From assembly GCF_026344035.1 (NCBI RefSeq), contig NZ_JAPKND010000001.1, positions 868,001-932,000 of the forward strand: a stretch of 64,000 nt of DNA, given 5' to 3'. The notes beneath the pieces are model-generated. The model worked only from the letters and a program-made list of their open reading frames with translations. It was not told the DNA's origin and searched no databases. This document shows positions 47,086 through 56,580 of this stretch, in pieces; position 1 is the first letter of the stretch, and every line of letters starts with the position of its first letter. This stretch comes from Alcaligenes endophyticus. Lineage in GTDB: Bacteria > Pseudomonadota > Gammaproteobacteria > Burkholderiales > Burkholderiaceae_B. The position numbers and the translations under genes are program-made.

Positions 47086-48222
47086 TCACAAAAGACTCAA
47101 TTGTTCTTGTCCAGAACCGGCCATTTGCTCTAATGGCAATAAACCACTGGCTTTCACCCCCAACAAACGTATGCGTCGGTTCAGTGCAACACGCTTCAAG
47201 TTTTGACCTGCTGCATGATGTATGTCACTGGCCGATACCACCGGATGCTGCAAACTGCTATCGCGCGTCACCACGTTAAAGTCAGCAAATTTAAGTTTAA
47301 TGCCTATGCTTTGAGCGCATAACTGCTTCTTATGCAGGTCATCTTCAAGCTGCCTACATAAGCGCCTAAAAGTAGCGGATAACTGTGCTTTATCGTGGCG
47401 TACGTGCAAATCGCGCTCGAACGTTGTCTCACGGCTTAATGACTTCGGCTCAGAGTATGTATTAACTGGCCTGTCGTCCTCACCCTGAGCTGCTTGGCTC
47501 AACCACAAAGCATAACGTAAGCCAAAGCTATTCTGTAATACATGGGCTGGTGTTGCGGCCAACTGCCCGATAGTATGGATCCCCATGGCGTACAGCTTTT
47601 GTTGTGACTTGGGCCCTATACCATTTATTTTACTTACTGCTAAAGGCCAAATACGTGTGGCGACATCGTCTAGCGTGAGCACGCAAACCCCATTTGGCTT
47701 ATGAAGTTCAGAGGCAATTTTAGACAATAGCTTATTGGGCGTAATGCCCACCGAGCAGGTCATCCCGGTAGCATCCCATACTGCCTGCTGTATACCTTGG
47801 CCTAATAAATAACTTTCCTCTGGCAACGACGAGACATCCACATAGATTTCATCTATGCCGCGGTCCTCTATGGCTGCAGAAATACTGGCCACTGCCTGCT
47901 TAAATAAGCGTGAATAATGCCTGTAAGCATTGAAATCAGCAGGCAACAGTAGGGCATCGGGAGCCAATTGAGCTGCCTTCATCAAGCCCATCGCGGAAAA
48001 CACCCCTAATTGCCTAGCTTCATAAGTTGATGTGGTGACCACTCCACGTCCTACGTAATCGGCCAAACGAGCCGCCTCCCAGCGGCCATCAGAGTGGATG
48101 ACCGGAGCAGGGGTGCTGCGCCCCCCAATAACCACCGCCTGCCCACGCAACTGAGGATACTTAAGCAGCTCCACCGAGGCATAGAACGCATCCATATCGA
48201 CATGTGCAATTCGACGATTCAT
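47086..48222 (-). CDS. dinB: DNA polymerase IV (Y-family)
   Basis: This encodes 378 residues. The Y-family catalytic motifs are present: IAHVDMDAFYASVE with the first metal Asp residues, and EDRGIDEIYVDVSS with the S-x-DE-like acidic pair. A helix-hairpin-helix thumb (VSKINGIGPKSQQKLYAMGI) and little-finger domain follow. The C-terminus QEQLSLL fits a beta-clamp-binding motif. Relative to E. coli it carries an insert of about 15 residues (SDGRWEAARLADYVG region) before the conserved GVVTTSTYEAR. It performs error-prone translesion synthesis. No LexA box is visible upstream. Confidence 0.93.
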   Translation of the reverse strand: MNRRIAHVDMDAFYASVELLKYPQLRGQAVVIGGRSTPAPVIHSDGRWEAARLADYVGRGVVTTSTYEARQLGVFSAMGLMKAAQLAPDALLLPADFNAYRHYSRLFKQAVASISAAIEDRGIDEIYVDVSSLPEESYLLGQGIQQAVWDATGMTCSVGITPNKLLSKIASELHKPNGVCVLTLDDVATRIWPLAVSKINGIGPKSQQKLYAMGIHTIGQLAATPAHVLQNSFGLRYALWLSQAAQGEDDRPVNTYSEPKSLSRETTFERDLHVRHDKAQLSATFRRLCRQLEDDLHKKQLCAQSIGIKLKFADFNVVTRDSSLQHPVVSASDIHHAAGQNLKRVALNRRIRLLGVKASGLLPLEQMAGSGQEQLSLL

Positions 48223-48844
48223 ACGCTTATAACACTGTTTATTTACACAGCCACCATCATACTTAACATTCTAGTAGCTGGGGTTTTTCTTGCTCGCCTC
48301 TGCTTGCTCACACAATAGCCATACACAACAAAAGTAGAGCGGATGTGGAATACAAGCGTATTCCATACGCTATGCCCACTTTCTAATTATCAAATTTGAG
48401 AAAAACAATGAAGCTGCTAAATAAATCATGAAATAAACCGTATAAAACGAACGCCTTATCTCAACCACTTATTACTTCTACACTTAAGTTTATTAAGATA
48501 AAGAATGAGCGGTGTAATACCTTATGCTTACAACAGGCTTACCCATCACACTGTTTACTGCACGGGCCTAATCGGCATGCCAGCATGAGTAGGAAATCAA
48601 GTGCTGTACTCACGTATCGTTATAAAAAAATGGTATTGGCTGGATCTTAACTGACACTGTACAGATACACACATAATTTAAATCTAGGCATTATGATAAT
48701 CACTGAGATGTACCAACCTACTAAAAGACATAGAATATAGCTCACCACATTTTAAAAATAAAATTCTAATATTGACGCCAATACCTCTATTCAGGCACTA
48801 TTTTGTGCTCTGAACAATTCCACATCTCCGAGGAGTTTTGTTGC
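48223..48844. other. AT-rich intergenic region between dinB and the peptide ABC operon
   Basis: About 620 bases separate the two divergent genes. I see no coding frame with a ribosome-binding site. One inverted repeat, TGGAATAC-AAGC-GTATTCCA (48346–48365), stands out. The part near 48660–48740 is very AT-rich and probably contains the promoter of the ABC operon. Nothing else is recognisable. Confidence 0.45.
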
Positions 48845-50419
48845 ATGAAAAAAACTATGCTCGCTACCGCTTTGGCGGGGCTAATGATGATGCCCTTGGC
48901 GCTTCAGGCCAAGACATTTAAATGGGCCAGTCAAGGCGATATCCTGACGCTAGACCCACATGCCCAAAATGAAGGCATGACCATTGCCGCCTCCAGCTAT
49001 GTCTATGAGCCTCTTGTGGCCTACGATAAAGACTTCAACCTTGAGCCAGCCTTGGCGACTAGTTGGGAACTGATCGAGCCTACTCGCTTACGTTTAAAAT
49101 TACGTGAGAACGTCAAGTTTCATGATGGTGCTCCCTTTACCGCCGAAGATGTCATCTTCTCTATCGGCCGAGCAATGGCACCCACGTCACACTTTAAAGC
49201 CTATGCCAACGGCATAGAAAAAGTAGAAAAGGTCGATGACCTGACCGTGGATATCATCACAGACAAGCCTAACCCCGTGTTACTACGTCAGCTAACCAAC
49301 TTATTCATTATGAACAAAGCGTGGTCTGAGGCTAATAATGCGACACAACCTCAAGACTTTTCGGCGAATCAAGAAACCTATTCGGCTCGCAACACCAACG
49401 GCACCGGACCTTATAAGCTTGTTTCACGTGAAATCGACATCCGCACCGTATTTGATGAAAACGAGAACTGGTGGAACAAGGCCGATAAGGTCGGTAATGT
49501 CACGCGCATCGAATACAGCCCCATCAAGCAAAATGCCACGCGTACCGCCGCCTTGTTATCAGGTGAGATTGATTTTGTACTGGATCCTCCGGCACAAGAT
49601 CTGCAACGCCTAAAACAACAGGCAAAAGTGCTAGAAGGTAACGAGTACCGTACCATTTATTTAGGTCTGGACCAAAAAAGTCCTGAGCTTAAATATAGCT
49701 CTGTAAAAGGTAAAAACCCCTTTGCTGACCCCCGTGTGCGCGAAGCCCTATACCTAGGCATTGATACCGAAGCGATAAAAAAAGCGGTTATGCGCGGTTC
49801 ATCACTGCCCACAGGCACCATGGTCGCCCCTCAGGTACACGGTTGGACGCAAGAGTTAGCGAAGCGTTTGCCGCACGACCCTGAAAAAGCCAAAGCATTG
49901 CTACAAGAGGCTGGCTATGGTCCAAATGAGCTCGACTTTACGTTAGATTGTCCTAACAACCGCTACATTAACGATGAGGCCATCTGCCAAGCGATCGTCG
50001 GCATGTGGGCACGTATAGGGGTCAAAGCCTCGCTCAATACAATGCCACGCGCGACCTACTTCCCCAAAGTACAGTCCTACGACAGCAGCGCCTATATGTT
50101 TGGCTGGGGTGTACCCACCTTCGATGCTCTCTACACCTTACAAAGCTTGCTCCATAGCAAAGGAGAGGGGGCGGATGGATCATTTAACTTTGGTAACTAC
50201 AGCAACCCCGAGGTCGATGAGCTCATCGAGATTGTCAAAGTCGAGACCGATGAAGCTAAACGCGATGCTGCCATTCATAAAGCACTGGAAATTCATGCAC
50301 AGGAATTCGGACATATTCCTTTACATGACCAGGTCATCCCATGGGCGATGCGTAAAAATATCGACGTGATTCACCGCGCCGACAACCGCCTGACCGCCGA
50401 ATGGGTCACCGTCAACTAA
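48845..50419 (+). CDS. Peptide/dipeptide-type ABC transporter substrate-binding protein
   Basis: This encodes 524 residues from the ATG at 48845, which has a GAGGAG site 10 bases upstream. A signal peptide (MLATALAGLMMMPLALQA) precedes a family-5 solute-binding protein: FKWASQGDILTLDPHAQNE, VYEPLVAYDKDFNLEPALATSWE, LRENVKFHDGAPFTAEDVIFSI. It delivers a peptide or similar ligand to the permease encoded downstream. The DppA/GsiB style cannot be narrowed to a ligand. Confidence 0.92.
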   Translation: MKKTMLATALAGLMMMPLALQAKTFKWASQGDILTLDPHAQNEGMTIAASSYVYEPLVAYDKDFNLEPALATSWELIEPTRLRLKLRENVKFHDGAPFTAEDVIFSIGRAMAPTSHFKAYANGIEKVEKVDDLTVDIITDKPNPVLLRQLTNLFIMNKAWSEANNATQPQDFSANQETYSARNTNGTGPYKLVSREIDIRTVFDENENWWNKADKVGNVTRIEYSPIKQNATRTAALLSGEIDFVLDPPAQDLQRLKQQAKVLEGNEYRTIYLGLDQKSPELKYSSVKGKNPFADPRVREALYLGIDTEAIKKAVMRGSSLPTGTMVAPQVHGWTQELAKRLPHDPEKAKALLQEAGYGPNELDFTLDCPNNRYINDEAICQAIVGMWARIGVKASLNTMPRATYFPKVQSYDSSAYMFGWGVPTFDALYTLQSLLHSKGEGADGSFNFGNYSNPEVDELIEIVKVETDEAKRDAAIHKALEIHAQEFGHIPLHDQVIPWAMRKNIDVIHRADNRLTAEWVTVN

Positions 50420-50432
50420 ACTAACCTCTACT

Positions 50433-50461
50433 GCCTTACCGCCTATTTATAGCGGTAAGGC
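50433..50461 (+). other. Intercistronic hairpin after the binding-protein gene
   Basis: A perfect 10-bp stem (GCCTTACCGC / GCGGTAAGGC) with a 9-base loop lies between the binding-protein and first permease genes. There is no T-run. Such hairpins often protect the upstream message, giving more binding protein than permease. Confidence 0.6.
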
Positions 50462-50476
50462 TACAGCCCCCCACCT

Positions 50477-51463
50477 ATGCTGGTATTTATCATCCGACGC
50501 CTTATTCAGGCCGTTCTTGTCATGTTAACGGTCAGCTTGCTGGCCTTTGTCTTATTTCGTTATATCGGCGACCCCGTCACTATCATGCTAGGGCAAGACG
50601 CCACCGAGCAAGACCGTATCCATTTACGCGCCAGCCTCGGTTTGGATCAACCTGCCCCCGTACAATTTGTCCGCTTTGTTGAGCAGGCCGTACAAGGGCA
50701 GTTTGGCCTATCTTTGCGCCAAGCCCAACCGGTCTCCCAATTGCTCAAAGAGCGACTTCCCGCCACAGTGGAACTGTCTGTCGCCGCCGCCCTATTGGCT
50801 TTACTTATCGGCTTACCCTTGGGGGTTTACACGGCGTTAAAACGTAATGGCTGGTTAGCACAAAGCATCCTCGCCTTTTCCTTATTAGGTATTTCACTGC
50901 CTACCTTTTTAATTGGAATTTTATTAATTTTGGTGTTTTCGGTGCAGCTAGGCTGGCTACCCAGCTATGGACGCGGCACGGTCGTACACCTAGGCTGGTG
51001 GACCACTGGCCTGCTCACCCTTGATGGTCTCAGGCATTTAATCTTGCCAGCCATAACCCTGAGCCTATTCCAACTGACACTCATACTGCGCTTAGTTCGT
51101 TCCGAAATGCTTGAGGTCTTACGAACCGACTATATAAAATTTGCTCGTGCACGCGGGCTTAGCCAACGTGCTATCCATTTTGGTCATGCTCTCAAAAACA
51201 CAATGGTGCCCGTGATTACCATTACCGGCTTGCAACTAGGTGGGATTATTGCTTTTGCTATTGTGACGGAAACCGTTTTCCAGTGGCCGGGCATGGGCTT
51301 GCTATTTATTCAAGCGGTACAGTTTGCGGATGTTCCTGTCATGGCGGCCTATCTTTGTTTGATTGCACTGGTGTTTGTCATCATCAACCTATTAGTTGAT
51401 TTATTGTATTTTGCGGTTGACCCTCGTCTGCGCACCCAATTATCCAAAGCGAAGGGGCACTGA
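50477..51463 (+). CDS. dppB: Dipeptide-type ABC transporter permease (DppB-like)
   Basis: This encodes 328 residues. It opens with FIIRRLIQAVLVMLTVSLLAFVLFRYIGDPV, the usual start of DppB/OppB permeases, and has six predicted membrane helices. The coupling (EAA) loop is ARARGLSQRAIHFGHALKNTMVPVITI. It forms the membrane channel with the DppC-like subunit, whose start lies one base after its stop. Confidence 0.92.
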   Translation: MLVFIIRRLIQAVLVMLTVSLLAFVLFRYIGDPVTIMLGQDATEQDRIHLRASLGLDQPAPVQFVRFVEQAVQGQFGLSLRQAQPVSQLLKERLPATVELSVAAALLALLIGLPLGVYTALKRNGWLAQSILAFSLLGISLPTFLIGILLILVFSVQLGWLPSYGRGTVVHLGWWTTGLLTLDGLRHLILPAITLSLFQLTLILRLVRSEMLEVLRTDYIKFARARGLSQRAIHFGHALKNTMVPVITITGLQLGGIIAFAIVTETVFQWPGMGLLFIQAVQFADVPVMAAYLCLIALVFVIINLLVDLLYFAVDPRLRTQLSKAKGH

Positions 51464-51464
51464 T

Positions 51465-52379
51465 ATGAACGCCACTTTTCATCGAATCTGGAATAGCGAT
51501 CTGGTGTGGTCCTGGCGCCATTCTCCAGTAGCGATCATCGCTACAGTCATGACCTTACTGCTATTTATTGGCGCTTTAGGTTCAACCTGGCTAGCCCCTT
51601 TCGACCCCTTTGACTTAGCCTCCATCAATCTTATGGATGCGCTTAAACCACCGGCATGGTCTGAGGACGGGGAAATGCCGTATTTTCTCGGCACAGATAG
51701 CCAAGGACGAGACCTGTTCTCCGCCTTGCTCTATGGTACTCGCACCTCGTTGCTCATCGGCTTGGCCTCTGTTTTACTGGCCATGTTAGTAGGCATAGTA
51801 CTGGGGCTGATTGCTGGCTATGCTGGCGGCCGCCTAGATGCATTCATCATGCGCGTGGCCGATGTGCAATTGTCCTTCCCAGCCATCCTCATTGCGTTGT
51901 TAATAGATGGTGTCGCACGTGCTGTCTTTCCCCTCAGCATGCATGAAACTATTGCTTTCCCCGTGCTAATTGGAGCGATCGCCTTGGCTGGGTGGCCTCA
52001 ATATGCAAGAACGGTACGTGGCTCTACCCTCGTCGAAAAAAACCGTGAATACGTCCAAGCAGCCAAAGTCATCGGCGTGTCAGCACCACGCATTATGTTC
52101 AGTCATGTGTTGCCCAACGTACTAGGCCCGGTCTTAATTCTTGCCACCGTACACTTGGCCACCGCCATCATTACTGAAGCCACCTTATCCTTTCTAGGAG
52201 TAGGGGTGCCCCCAACATCTCCTTCTCTAGGCACCTTAATTCGCATCGGAAATGACTTTCTTTTCTCCGGTGAGTGGTGGATCACTATTTTCCCAGGACT
52301 CATGCTGGTTCTGCTGGTGTTGTCGGTCAACCTGCTCGGAGACTGGCTACGCGATGCACTTAACCCAAAACTGAACTGA
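51465..52379 (+). CDS. dppC: Dipeptide-type ABC transporter permease (DppC-like)
   Basis: This encodes 304 residues from the ATG at 51465, nearly abutting the previous stop. An N-terminal OppC/DppC leader domain with one helix is followed by five more helices. Signatures are FLGTDSQGRDLFSALLYGTRTSLLIGLAS and the EAA loop VQAAKVIGVSAPRIMFSHVLPNVLGPVLIL. It is the second membrane subunit of the transporter. Confidence 0.92.
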   Translation: MNATFHRIWNSDLVWSWRHSPVAIIATVMTLLLFIGALGSTWLAPFDPFDLASINLMDALKPPAWSEDGEMPYFLGTDSQGRDLFSALLYGTRTSLLIGLASVLLAMLVGIVLGLIAGYAGGRLDAFIMRVADVQLSFPAILIALLIDGVARAVFPLSMHETIAFPVLIGAIALAGWPQYARTVRGSTLVEKNREYVQAAKVIGVSAPRIMFSHVLPNVLGPVLILATVHLATAIITEATLSFLGVGVPPTSPSLGTLIRIGNDFLFSGEWWITIFPGLMLVLLVLSVNLLGDWLRDALNPKLN

Positions 52380-52383
52380 ACCC

Positions 52384-53358
52384 ATGACTGAATTACTTTC
52401 TGTGCAAAATCTCTGCGTGGAGTTTCCCACTCGTCATGGGGTGCTGCATGCGTTAGACCATGTTTCTTTTGCTATTGCCGCCGGCGAAGTACTAGGCGTA
52501 GTAGGGGAGTCCGGTGCAGGTAAATCACTGACTGGCGCCTCTATTATCGGGCTGCTTGATCCCCCGGGCCGTATCCGTAATGGCCAAATTTTACTCGAGG
52601 GCCAACGTATAGATCATCTTACCGAGGATCAAATGCGCCCAATACGAGGACGTAAAATTGGCGCTATTTTTCAAGACCCACTGACCTCCCTCAACCCCTT
52701 GTATACCGTTGGCCAGCAGCTTATCGAAACTATTGTTACGCACCTGCCACTCACTAACAAACAAGCCCGCGAGCGCGCCATCGAATTACTAGAGGCGACC
52801 GGCATTCCTGCTGCACGAGAACGTATTGATCACTACCCCCATCAGTTTTCGGGGGGCATGCGACAGCGGGTCGTCATTGCTCTAGCCTTGGCGGCCGAGC
52901 CCAAGCTGATTGTGGCAGACGAACCCACCACCGCCTTGGATGTATCCATACAGGCTCAAATTATCGAGCTCATTAAAGACTTATGTCGCTCGCAAGGTAC
53001 CGCTGTGATGCTTATCACGCACGATATGGGCGTGATTGCAGAAACAGCCGACCGTGTAGCCGTGATGTATGCAGGTCGCATTATAGAAATAGGGCCAGTC
53101 CAAGATGTGATCCAAAACCCGAGTCACCCTTATACCGCTGGACTCATGCGCTCCATCCCCTCTCTTGACGGAAACTTAGCGCGATTAGAGCAGATACCTG
53201 GGAGTATGCCGCGCCTGAACGCTATCCCTAAGGGTTGTGCCTTTAACCCGCGCTGCAGTCACGTTATGGAGCGCTGTTTGCAAGAGCGCCCTGAACTGAT
53301 GCCTGCGCCCCCTCATTCACAAGCAGCTTGTTGGTTGCTACAGACGGAGTCGCTATGA
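52384..53358 (+). CDS. dppD: Dipeptide-type ABC transporter ATPase (DppD-like)
   Basis: This encodes 324 residues, starting 4 bases after the permease. Walker A GESGAGKS, signature FSGGMRQRVVIALALA and Walker B LIVADEPTTALDV are intact. The C-terminal oligopeptide-transporter extension has the Cys motif seen in DppD (GCAFNPRCSHVMERC), which in related proteins binds an iron-sulfur cluster. It overlaps the next ATPase gene by 4 bases. Confidence 0.94.
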   Translation: MTELLSVQNLCVEFPTRHGVLHALDHVSFAIAAGEVLGVVGESGAGKSLTGASIIGLLDPPGRIRNGQILLEGQRIDHLTEDQMRPIRGRKIGAIFQDPLTSLNPLYTVGQQLIETIVTHLPLTNKQARERAIELLEATGIPAARERIDHYPHQFSGGMRQRVVIALALAAEPKLIVADEPTTALDVSIQAQIIELIKDLCRSQGTAVMLITHDMGVIAETADRVAVMYAGRIIEIGPVQDVIQNPSHPYTAGLMRSIPSLDGNLARLEQIPGSMPRLNAIPKGCAFNPRCSHVMERCLQERPELMPAPPHSQAACWLLQTESL

Positions 53359-54350
53359 CACAAGAGTATCTCGTCGAAGTAAACGACGCCGCCTGCTGGT
53401 TTGATGTCTCCCCCTCTTTACTAGAGCGCTTGGTCTATCGCAAACCCAAAGTGAACCTGCGGGCCGTAGACGGCGTCAGTTTCTCCTTACGTAAAGGGGA
53501 AACACTGGCCTTAGTAGGCGAATCGGGCTGTGGAAAATCTACTGTCGCCCGCCTATTGACCGGCCTCTATCAGCCTACTCGAGGCGATATTAAATATCAG
53601 GGCCGCTCCATCAACAACATGAGCAAGCCAGAGCTACAAGCAATCCGTAAGCGCAGGCAAATGATCTTTCAGGACCCCTACGCCAGCCTAAATCCGCGCT
53701 GGCGAGTAGGCCGTATCATTGCCGAGCCCTTAGCCACCCACACCAACCTAAACCCACAGCAACAGCAAGAGCGGGTAGGCGAGCTCTTAAGCCAAGTAGG
53801 TCTAGCCCCTAGTGATGCTCAGCGCTATCCCCATCAATTCTCAGGGGGGCAGCGCCAGCGTATTTCTATCGCTCGCGCCTTAGCACTGCAACCCGAGTTC
53901 ATCGTGTGTGACGAGCCCACTTCGGCTTTAGATGTCTCGGTACAGGCCCAAGTGCTCAACCTCATGAAAGACTTGCAGCGCGACTTAGGCCTGACTTACT
54001 TATTCATTTCGCATAATCTGGCCGTTGTGCATCATGTGGCTGACCGAGTAGGAGTCATGTATTTGGGGCGTATCGTTGAAATTGCCGATCGTGACGCCTT
54101 GTTCTCCCATGCCCAACACCCTTACACCCGTATGCTCTTGGGCGCTATCCCCGACATCAGCGGTGCCGGGAAAAGCCGCATCCCTGTTGCAGGGGAAGTG
54201 CCCAACCCACTGAACCCTCCATCAGGCTGTACCTTTCATCCTCGCTGCCCTTTGGCTAATGATCGCTGTCGCATCGAGGTTCCCACCTTAGTGGCCCGCA
54301 CCGGACATGAAACCGCCTGCCATGCCGTAGAAGAAGGGCGCGTGGGCTAA
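53355..54350 (+). CDS. dppF: Dipeptide-type ABC transporter ATPase (DppF-like)
   Basis: This encodes 331 residues from the ATG at 53355, overlapping dppD by 4 bases. Walker A GESGCGKSTVARLL, signature FSGGQRQRISIARALA and Walker B FIVCDEPTSALDV are intact, and the C-terminal Cys motif is GCTFHPRCPLANDRC. It is the second nucleotide-binding subunit. A strong terminator closes the five-gene operon. Confidence 0.94.
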   Translation: MTQEYLVEVNDAACWFDVSPSLLERLVYRKPKVNLRAVDGVSFSLRKGETLALVGESGCGKSTVARLLTGLYQPTRGDIKYQGRSINNMSKPELQAIRKRRQMIFQDPYASLNPRWRVGRIIAEPLATHTNLNPQQQQERVGELLSQVGLAPSDAQRYPHQFSGGQRQRISIARALALQPEFIVCDEPTSALDVSVQAQVLNLMKDLQRDLGLTYLFISHNLAVVHHVADRVGVMYLGRIVEIADRDALFSHAQHPYTRMLLGAIPDISGAGKSRIPVAGEVPNPLNPPSGCTFHPRCPLANDRCRIEVPTLVARTGHETACHAVEEGRVG

Positions 54351-54368
54351 GATCCTCTAACCTAGAGC

Positions 54369-54405
54369 AATCCATGCTCGGGCTAGCCCGAGCATGGATT
54401 ACTTT
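54369..54405. terminator. Terminator of the peptide ABC operon
   Basis: A 32-base perfect palindrome (arm AATCCATGCTCGGGC) is followed by ACTTTTT. The stem is GC-rich in its upper part and ends the dpp-like operon. Confidence 0.9.
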
Positions 54406-54508
54406 TTCTAGGGTAGCGGCAGAGTTTTTATGCCTTGTTTCCGCTTGCTGTCGTTTCTACACTTTGTCATACAAGTCTTGAAAGACATACAACGACAAGG
54501 AGACAAGC

Positions 54509-55489
54509 ATGAAGCGATTCGCCCATGCATTTAGCATAGCCGCTGTAAGCCTACTATTCGGATGCCACAGCCTGACTTATGCCGCGAGTGATTATCCTAG
54601 CAAAAATATACGTGCCATCATCCCCTTTCCGGCAGGAGGCATTAATGACACCGTTGCACGGCTGTTCTTTACACAAGCAGCAAAAGCATTGGGCAAAGAG
54701 GTCATTATTGATAATCGACCCGGTGCTGGCGGAATGATAGGAACACGCGTTGCGGTGGACAGCAAACCAGACGGTTACACCGTGCTCCTGGGCGCAGCCA
54801 GTACCATCTCGGTAGCCCCTAACCTGTATAAAGACGTAAAATATAATCCCAGTACAGACCTCATTGCCGTAGGCGGTATTGCCGCCGTCCCTAGCGTCAT
54901 GCTGGTCAATAAAGACGCTGCATTCCAGAGCCTTCAAGCGCTCATTGAGCAGGCCCGGCAAGAGCCTGGTAGCTTAAATTATGGCTCTGCCGGCTCAGGT
55001 ACAAGCCACCATGTGCAAACAGAAATGCTGGCCCTAGACGCCGACATAGAAATCATACACGTGCCCTACCAAGGAGGTGCGCCCGCTATGACTGATCTCA
55101 TTGGTGGACAGTTGCAAATGCTGCTAGAACCCTTACCAACCGCCTTACCCCATATAGAAAGTGGGCGCGTACGTCCTTTAGGTATTACCCAAAAAGACCG
55201 GTCTGAGCTATTGCCTGCAGTCCCCACCTTTGACGAAGCGGGCGTCCCCGGATACGAAGCCACAACATGGTTTGGTGTTTTTGTACCCAGTGACACTCCC
55301 GCCCCCATTGTGAGCTTTCTGAGTCAGGCCATCGATACCAGCTTAGAGGACCCTGCTTTTATCAAAGATCTGCAACAACGAGGTATTACACCTATGCCCA
55401 TGTCACAAGATCAATTTCAAGCATTCGTCAATACTCAAAACTCCCTTTGGAAAAATGTAATCACCAAGGCTAAGCTACAGATACCTTAA
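54509..55489 (+). CDS. Bug-family (TctC-like) periplasmic binding protein
   Basis: This encodes 326 residues with an AAGGAG site. The signal region (AFSIAAVSLLFGCHSLTYAA) contains a Cys that could form a weak lipobox, but Ala-Ala cleavage seems more likely. Bug signatures are YPSKNIRAIIPFPAGGINDTVARLF, VIIDNRPGAGGMIGTRVAVDSKPDGYTV and VPYQGGAPAMTDLIGGQLQ. Its stop overlaps the start of the LysR gene, so it heads the aspartate-dehydrogenase cluster and should bind that pathway's substrate or a related acid. Confidence 0.92.
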   Translation: MKRFAHAFSIAAVSLLFGCHSLTYAASDYPSKNIRAIIPFPAGGINDTVARLFFTQAAKALGKEVIIDNRPGAGGMIGTRVAVDSKPDGYTVLLGAASTISVAPNLYKDVKYNPSTDLIAVGGIAAVPSVMLVNKDAAFQSLQALIEQARQEPGSLNYGSAGSGTSHHVQTEMLALDADIEIIHVPYQGGAPAMTDLIGGQLQMLLEPLPTALPHIESGRVRPLGITQKDRSELLPAVPTFDEAGVPGYEATTWFGVFVPSDTPAPIVSFLSQAIDTSLEDPAFIKDLQQRGITPMPMSQDQFQAFVNTQNSLWKNVITKAKLQIP

Positions 55490-56478
55490 TGCTTTCTCTT
55501 GGTTTCATGACTGTACGCCGCCAACTCCCCCCTCTACCCGCTATACGTTGCTTCGAAGCCTCGGCCCGGCATTTATCTTTCACTCTTGCTGCTGATGAGC
55601 TTTGCGTCACCCAAGGCGCCATCAGCCAGCAAGTGCGTAAACTGGAAGACTATCTAGGGAAAACCTTATTTCTGCGCAAGACACGTCAATTAGAACTCAC
55701 CGAAACGGGGCTGGAGTATTACACCGTCTGTCGTTACCTGCTAGAAGATTTGGAAAAAACCACGCAGCGTATTATGCAGAAAAACACTACCAATACGCTC
55801 ACCATACAGACCATGCCGACCATCAGCGTCCTGTGGCTAATGCCTCGTCTAGCTGATTTTGCAACGCAACACCCCTCGATTGAAGTACGCGTAGTCTCAG
55901 ACATACGCAGTTTAAATATGAGCACCGACGGCATAGATTTGGCCATACGGGTAGGGAAGCTCCCAGGGCAGCATTATCCCGCCCTTGCCCCGACCATTGA
56001 CCTTGATTTAGTGAGCCATTGGAACGGCGTGCAGTCTGACTATCTATTCCGCGACAGACTGGTACCGATTATGGCCCGCGAGCTGTACGAGCGGGTGGGC
56101 CCCATCCGTTCTATTGCTGAATTACAAAAAGTACCCTTAATACAAAACTCCACACGCGCTAATGCATGGCGCGACTGGTTTCGCGCCCACCAGGCGAATG
56201 CCAATCTTGAACACCAACAAATTGAATGCGGCCACTTTTATATTGCTTTACAACTTGCTCAGTCGGGCCAAGGAGTAGCGCTAGTCCCCGATGTGCTTCT
56301 GCAGGGCTACCCAGGCCAAAAAGAGCTGATCCAGGCCCTACCTGACCTAGCCTTACAAAACAGTGCAGGAGCTTATTACCTATTAGCGCATGACAACAGT
56401 TTGCCACGACCTGCCGTCAGTACCTTTCGCGACTGGCTACTAGGACAAGCCGAAATTACACGCAACGCATTAGTTTAA
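55489..56478 (+). CDS. LysR-family transcriptional regulator (GcvA-like)
   Basis: This encodes 329 residues if translation starts at 55489 within the TAATG overlap with the Bug gene; an ATG at 55507 is also possible. The N-terminal winged helix is LPPLPAIRCFEASARHLSFTLAADELCVTQGAISQQVRKLEDYLGKTLFLRKTRQLELTETG, split here only for description, and the effector domain follows. It resembles the GcvA/AmpR subgroup. Transcribed in the same direction as the catabolic genes, it probably controls the cluster and itself. Confidence 0.88.
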   Translation: MLSLGFMTVRRQLPPLPAIRCFEASARHLSFTLAADELCVTQGAISQQVRKLEDYLGKTLFLRKTRQLELTETGLEYYTVCRYLLEDLEKTTQRIMQKNTTNTLTIQTMPTISVLWLMPRLADFATQHPSIEVRVVSDIRSLNMSTDGIDLAIRVGKLPGQHYPALAPTIDLDLVSHWNGVQSDYLFRDRLVPIMARELYERVGPIRSIAELQKVPLIQNSTRANAWRDWFRAHQANANLEHQQIECGHFYIALQLAQSGQGVALVPDVLLQGYPGQKELIQALPDLALQNSAGAYYLLAHDNSLPRPAVSTFRDWLLGQAEITRNALV

Positions 56479-56580
56479 CTATGTCATCGTAGAAATTTTT
56501 ATAGTTTGTCCGCAGTTCCTGCGCCCCCTACTATAGATTCAGCATTAAAAAATCTATGCTTTATAGGGAGCACAGTATCA

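Noticed and set aside
48094-48318. 74-residue plus-strand open frame overlapping the start of dinB
   Set aside because: It mostly lies antisense to conserved dinB sequence and lacks a ribosome-binding site.
48680-48710. TATGATAATCA stretch resembling part of a Fur box
   Set aside because: Only a partial match in very AT-rich DNA, ahead of a peptide transporter with no iron context.
54554-54961. 135-residue open frame on the minus strand inside the Bug gene
   Set aside because: It lies fully inside a well-supported gene, has no ribosome-binding site and no family resemblance.
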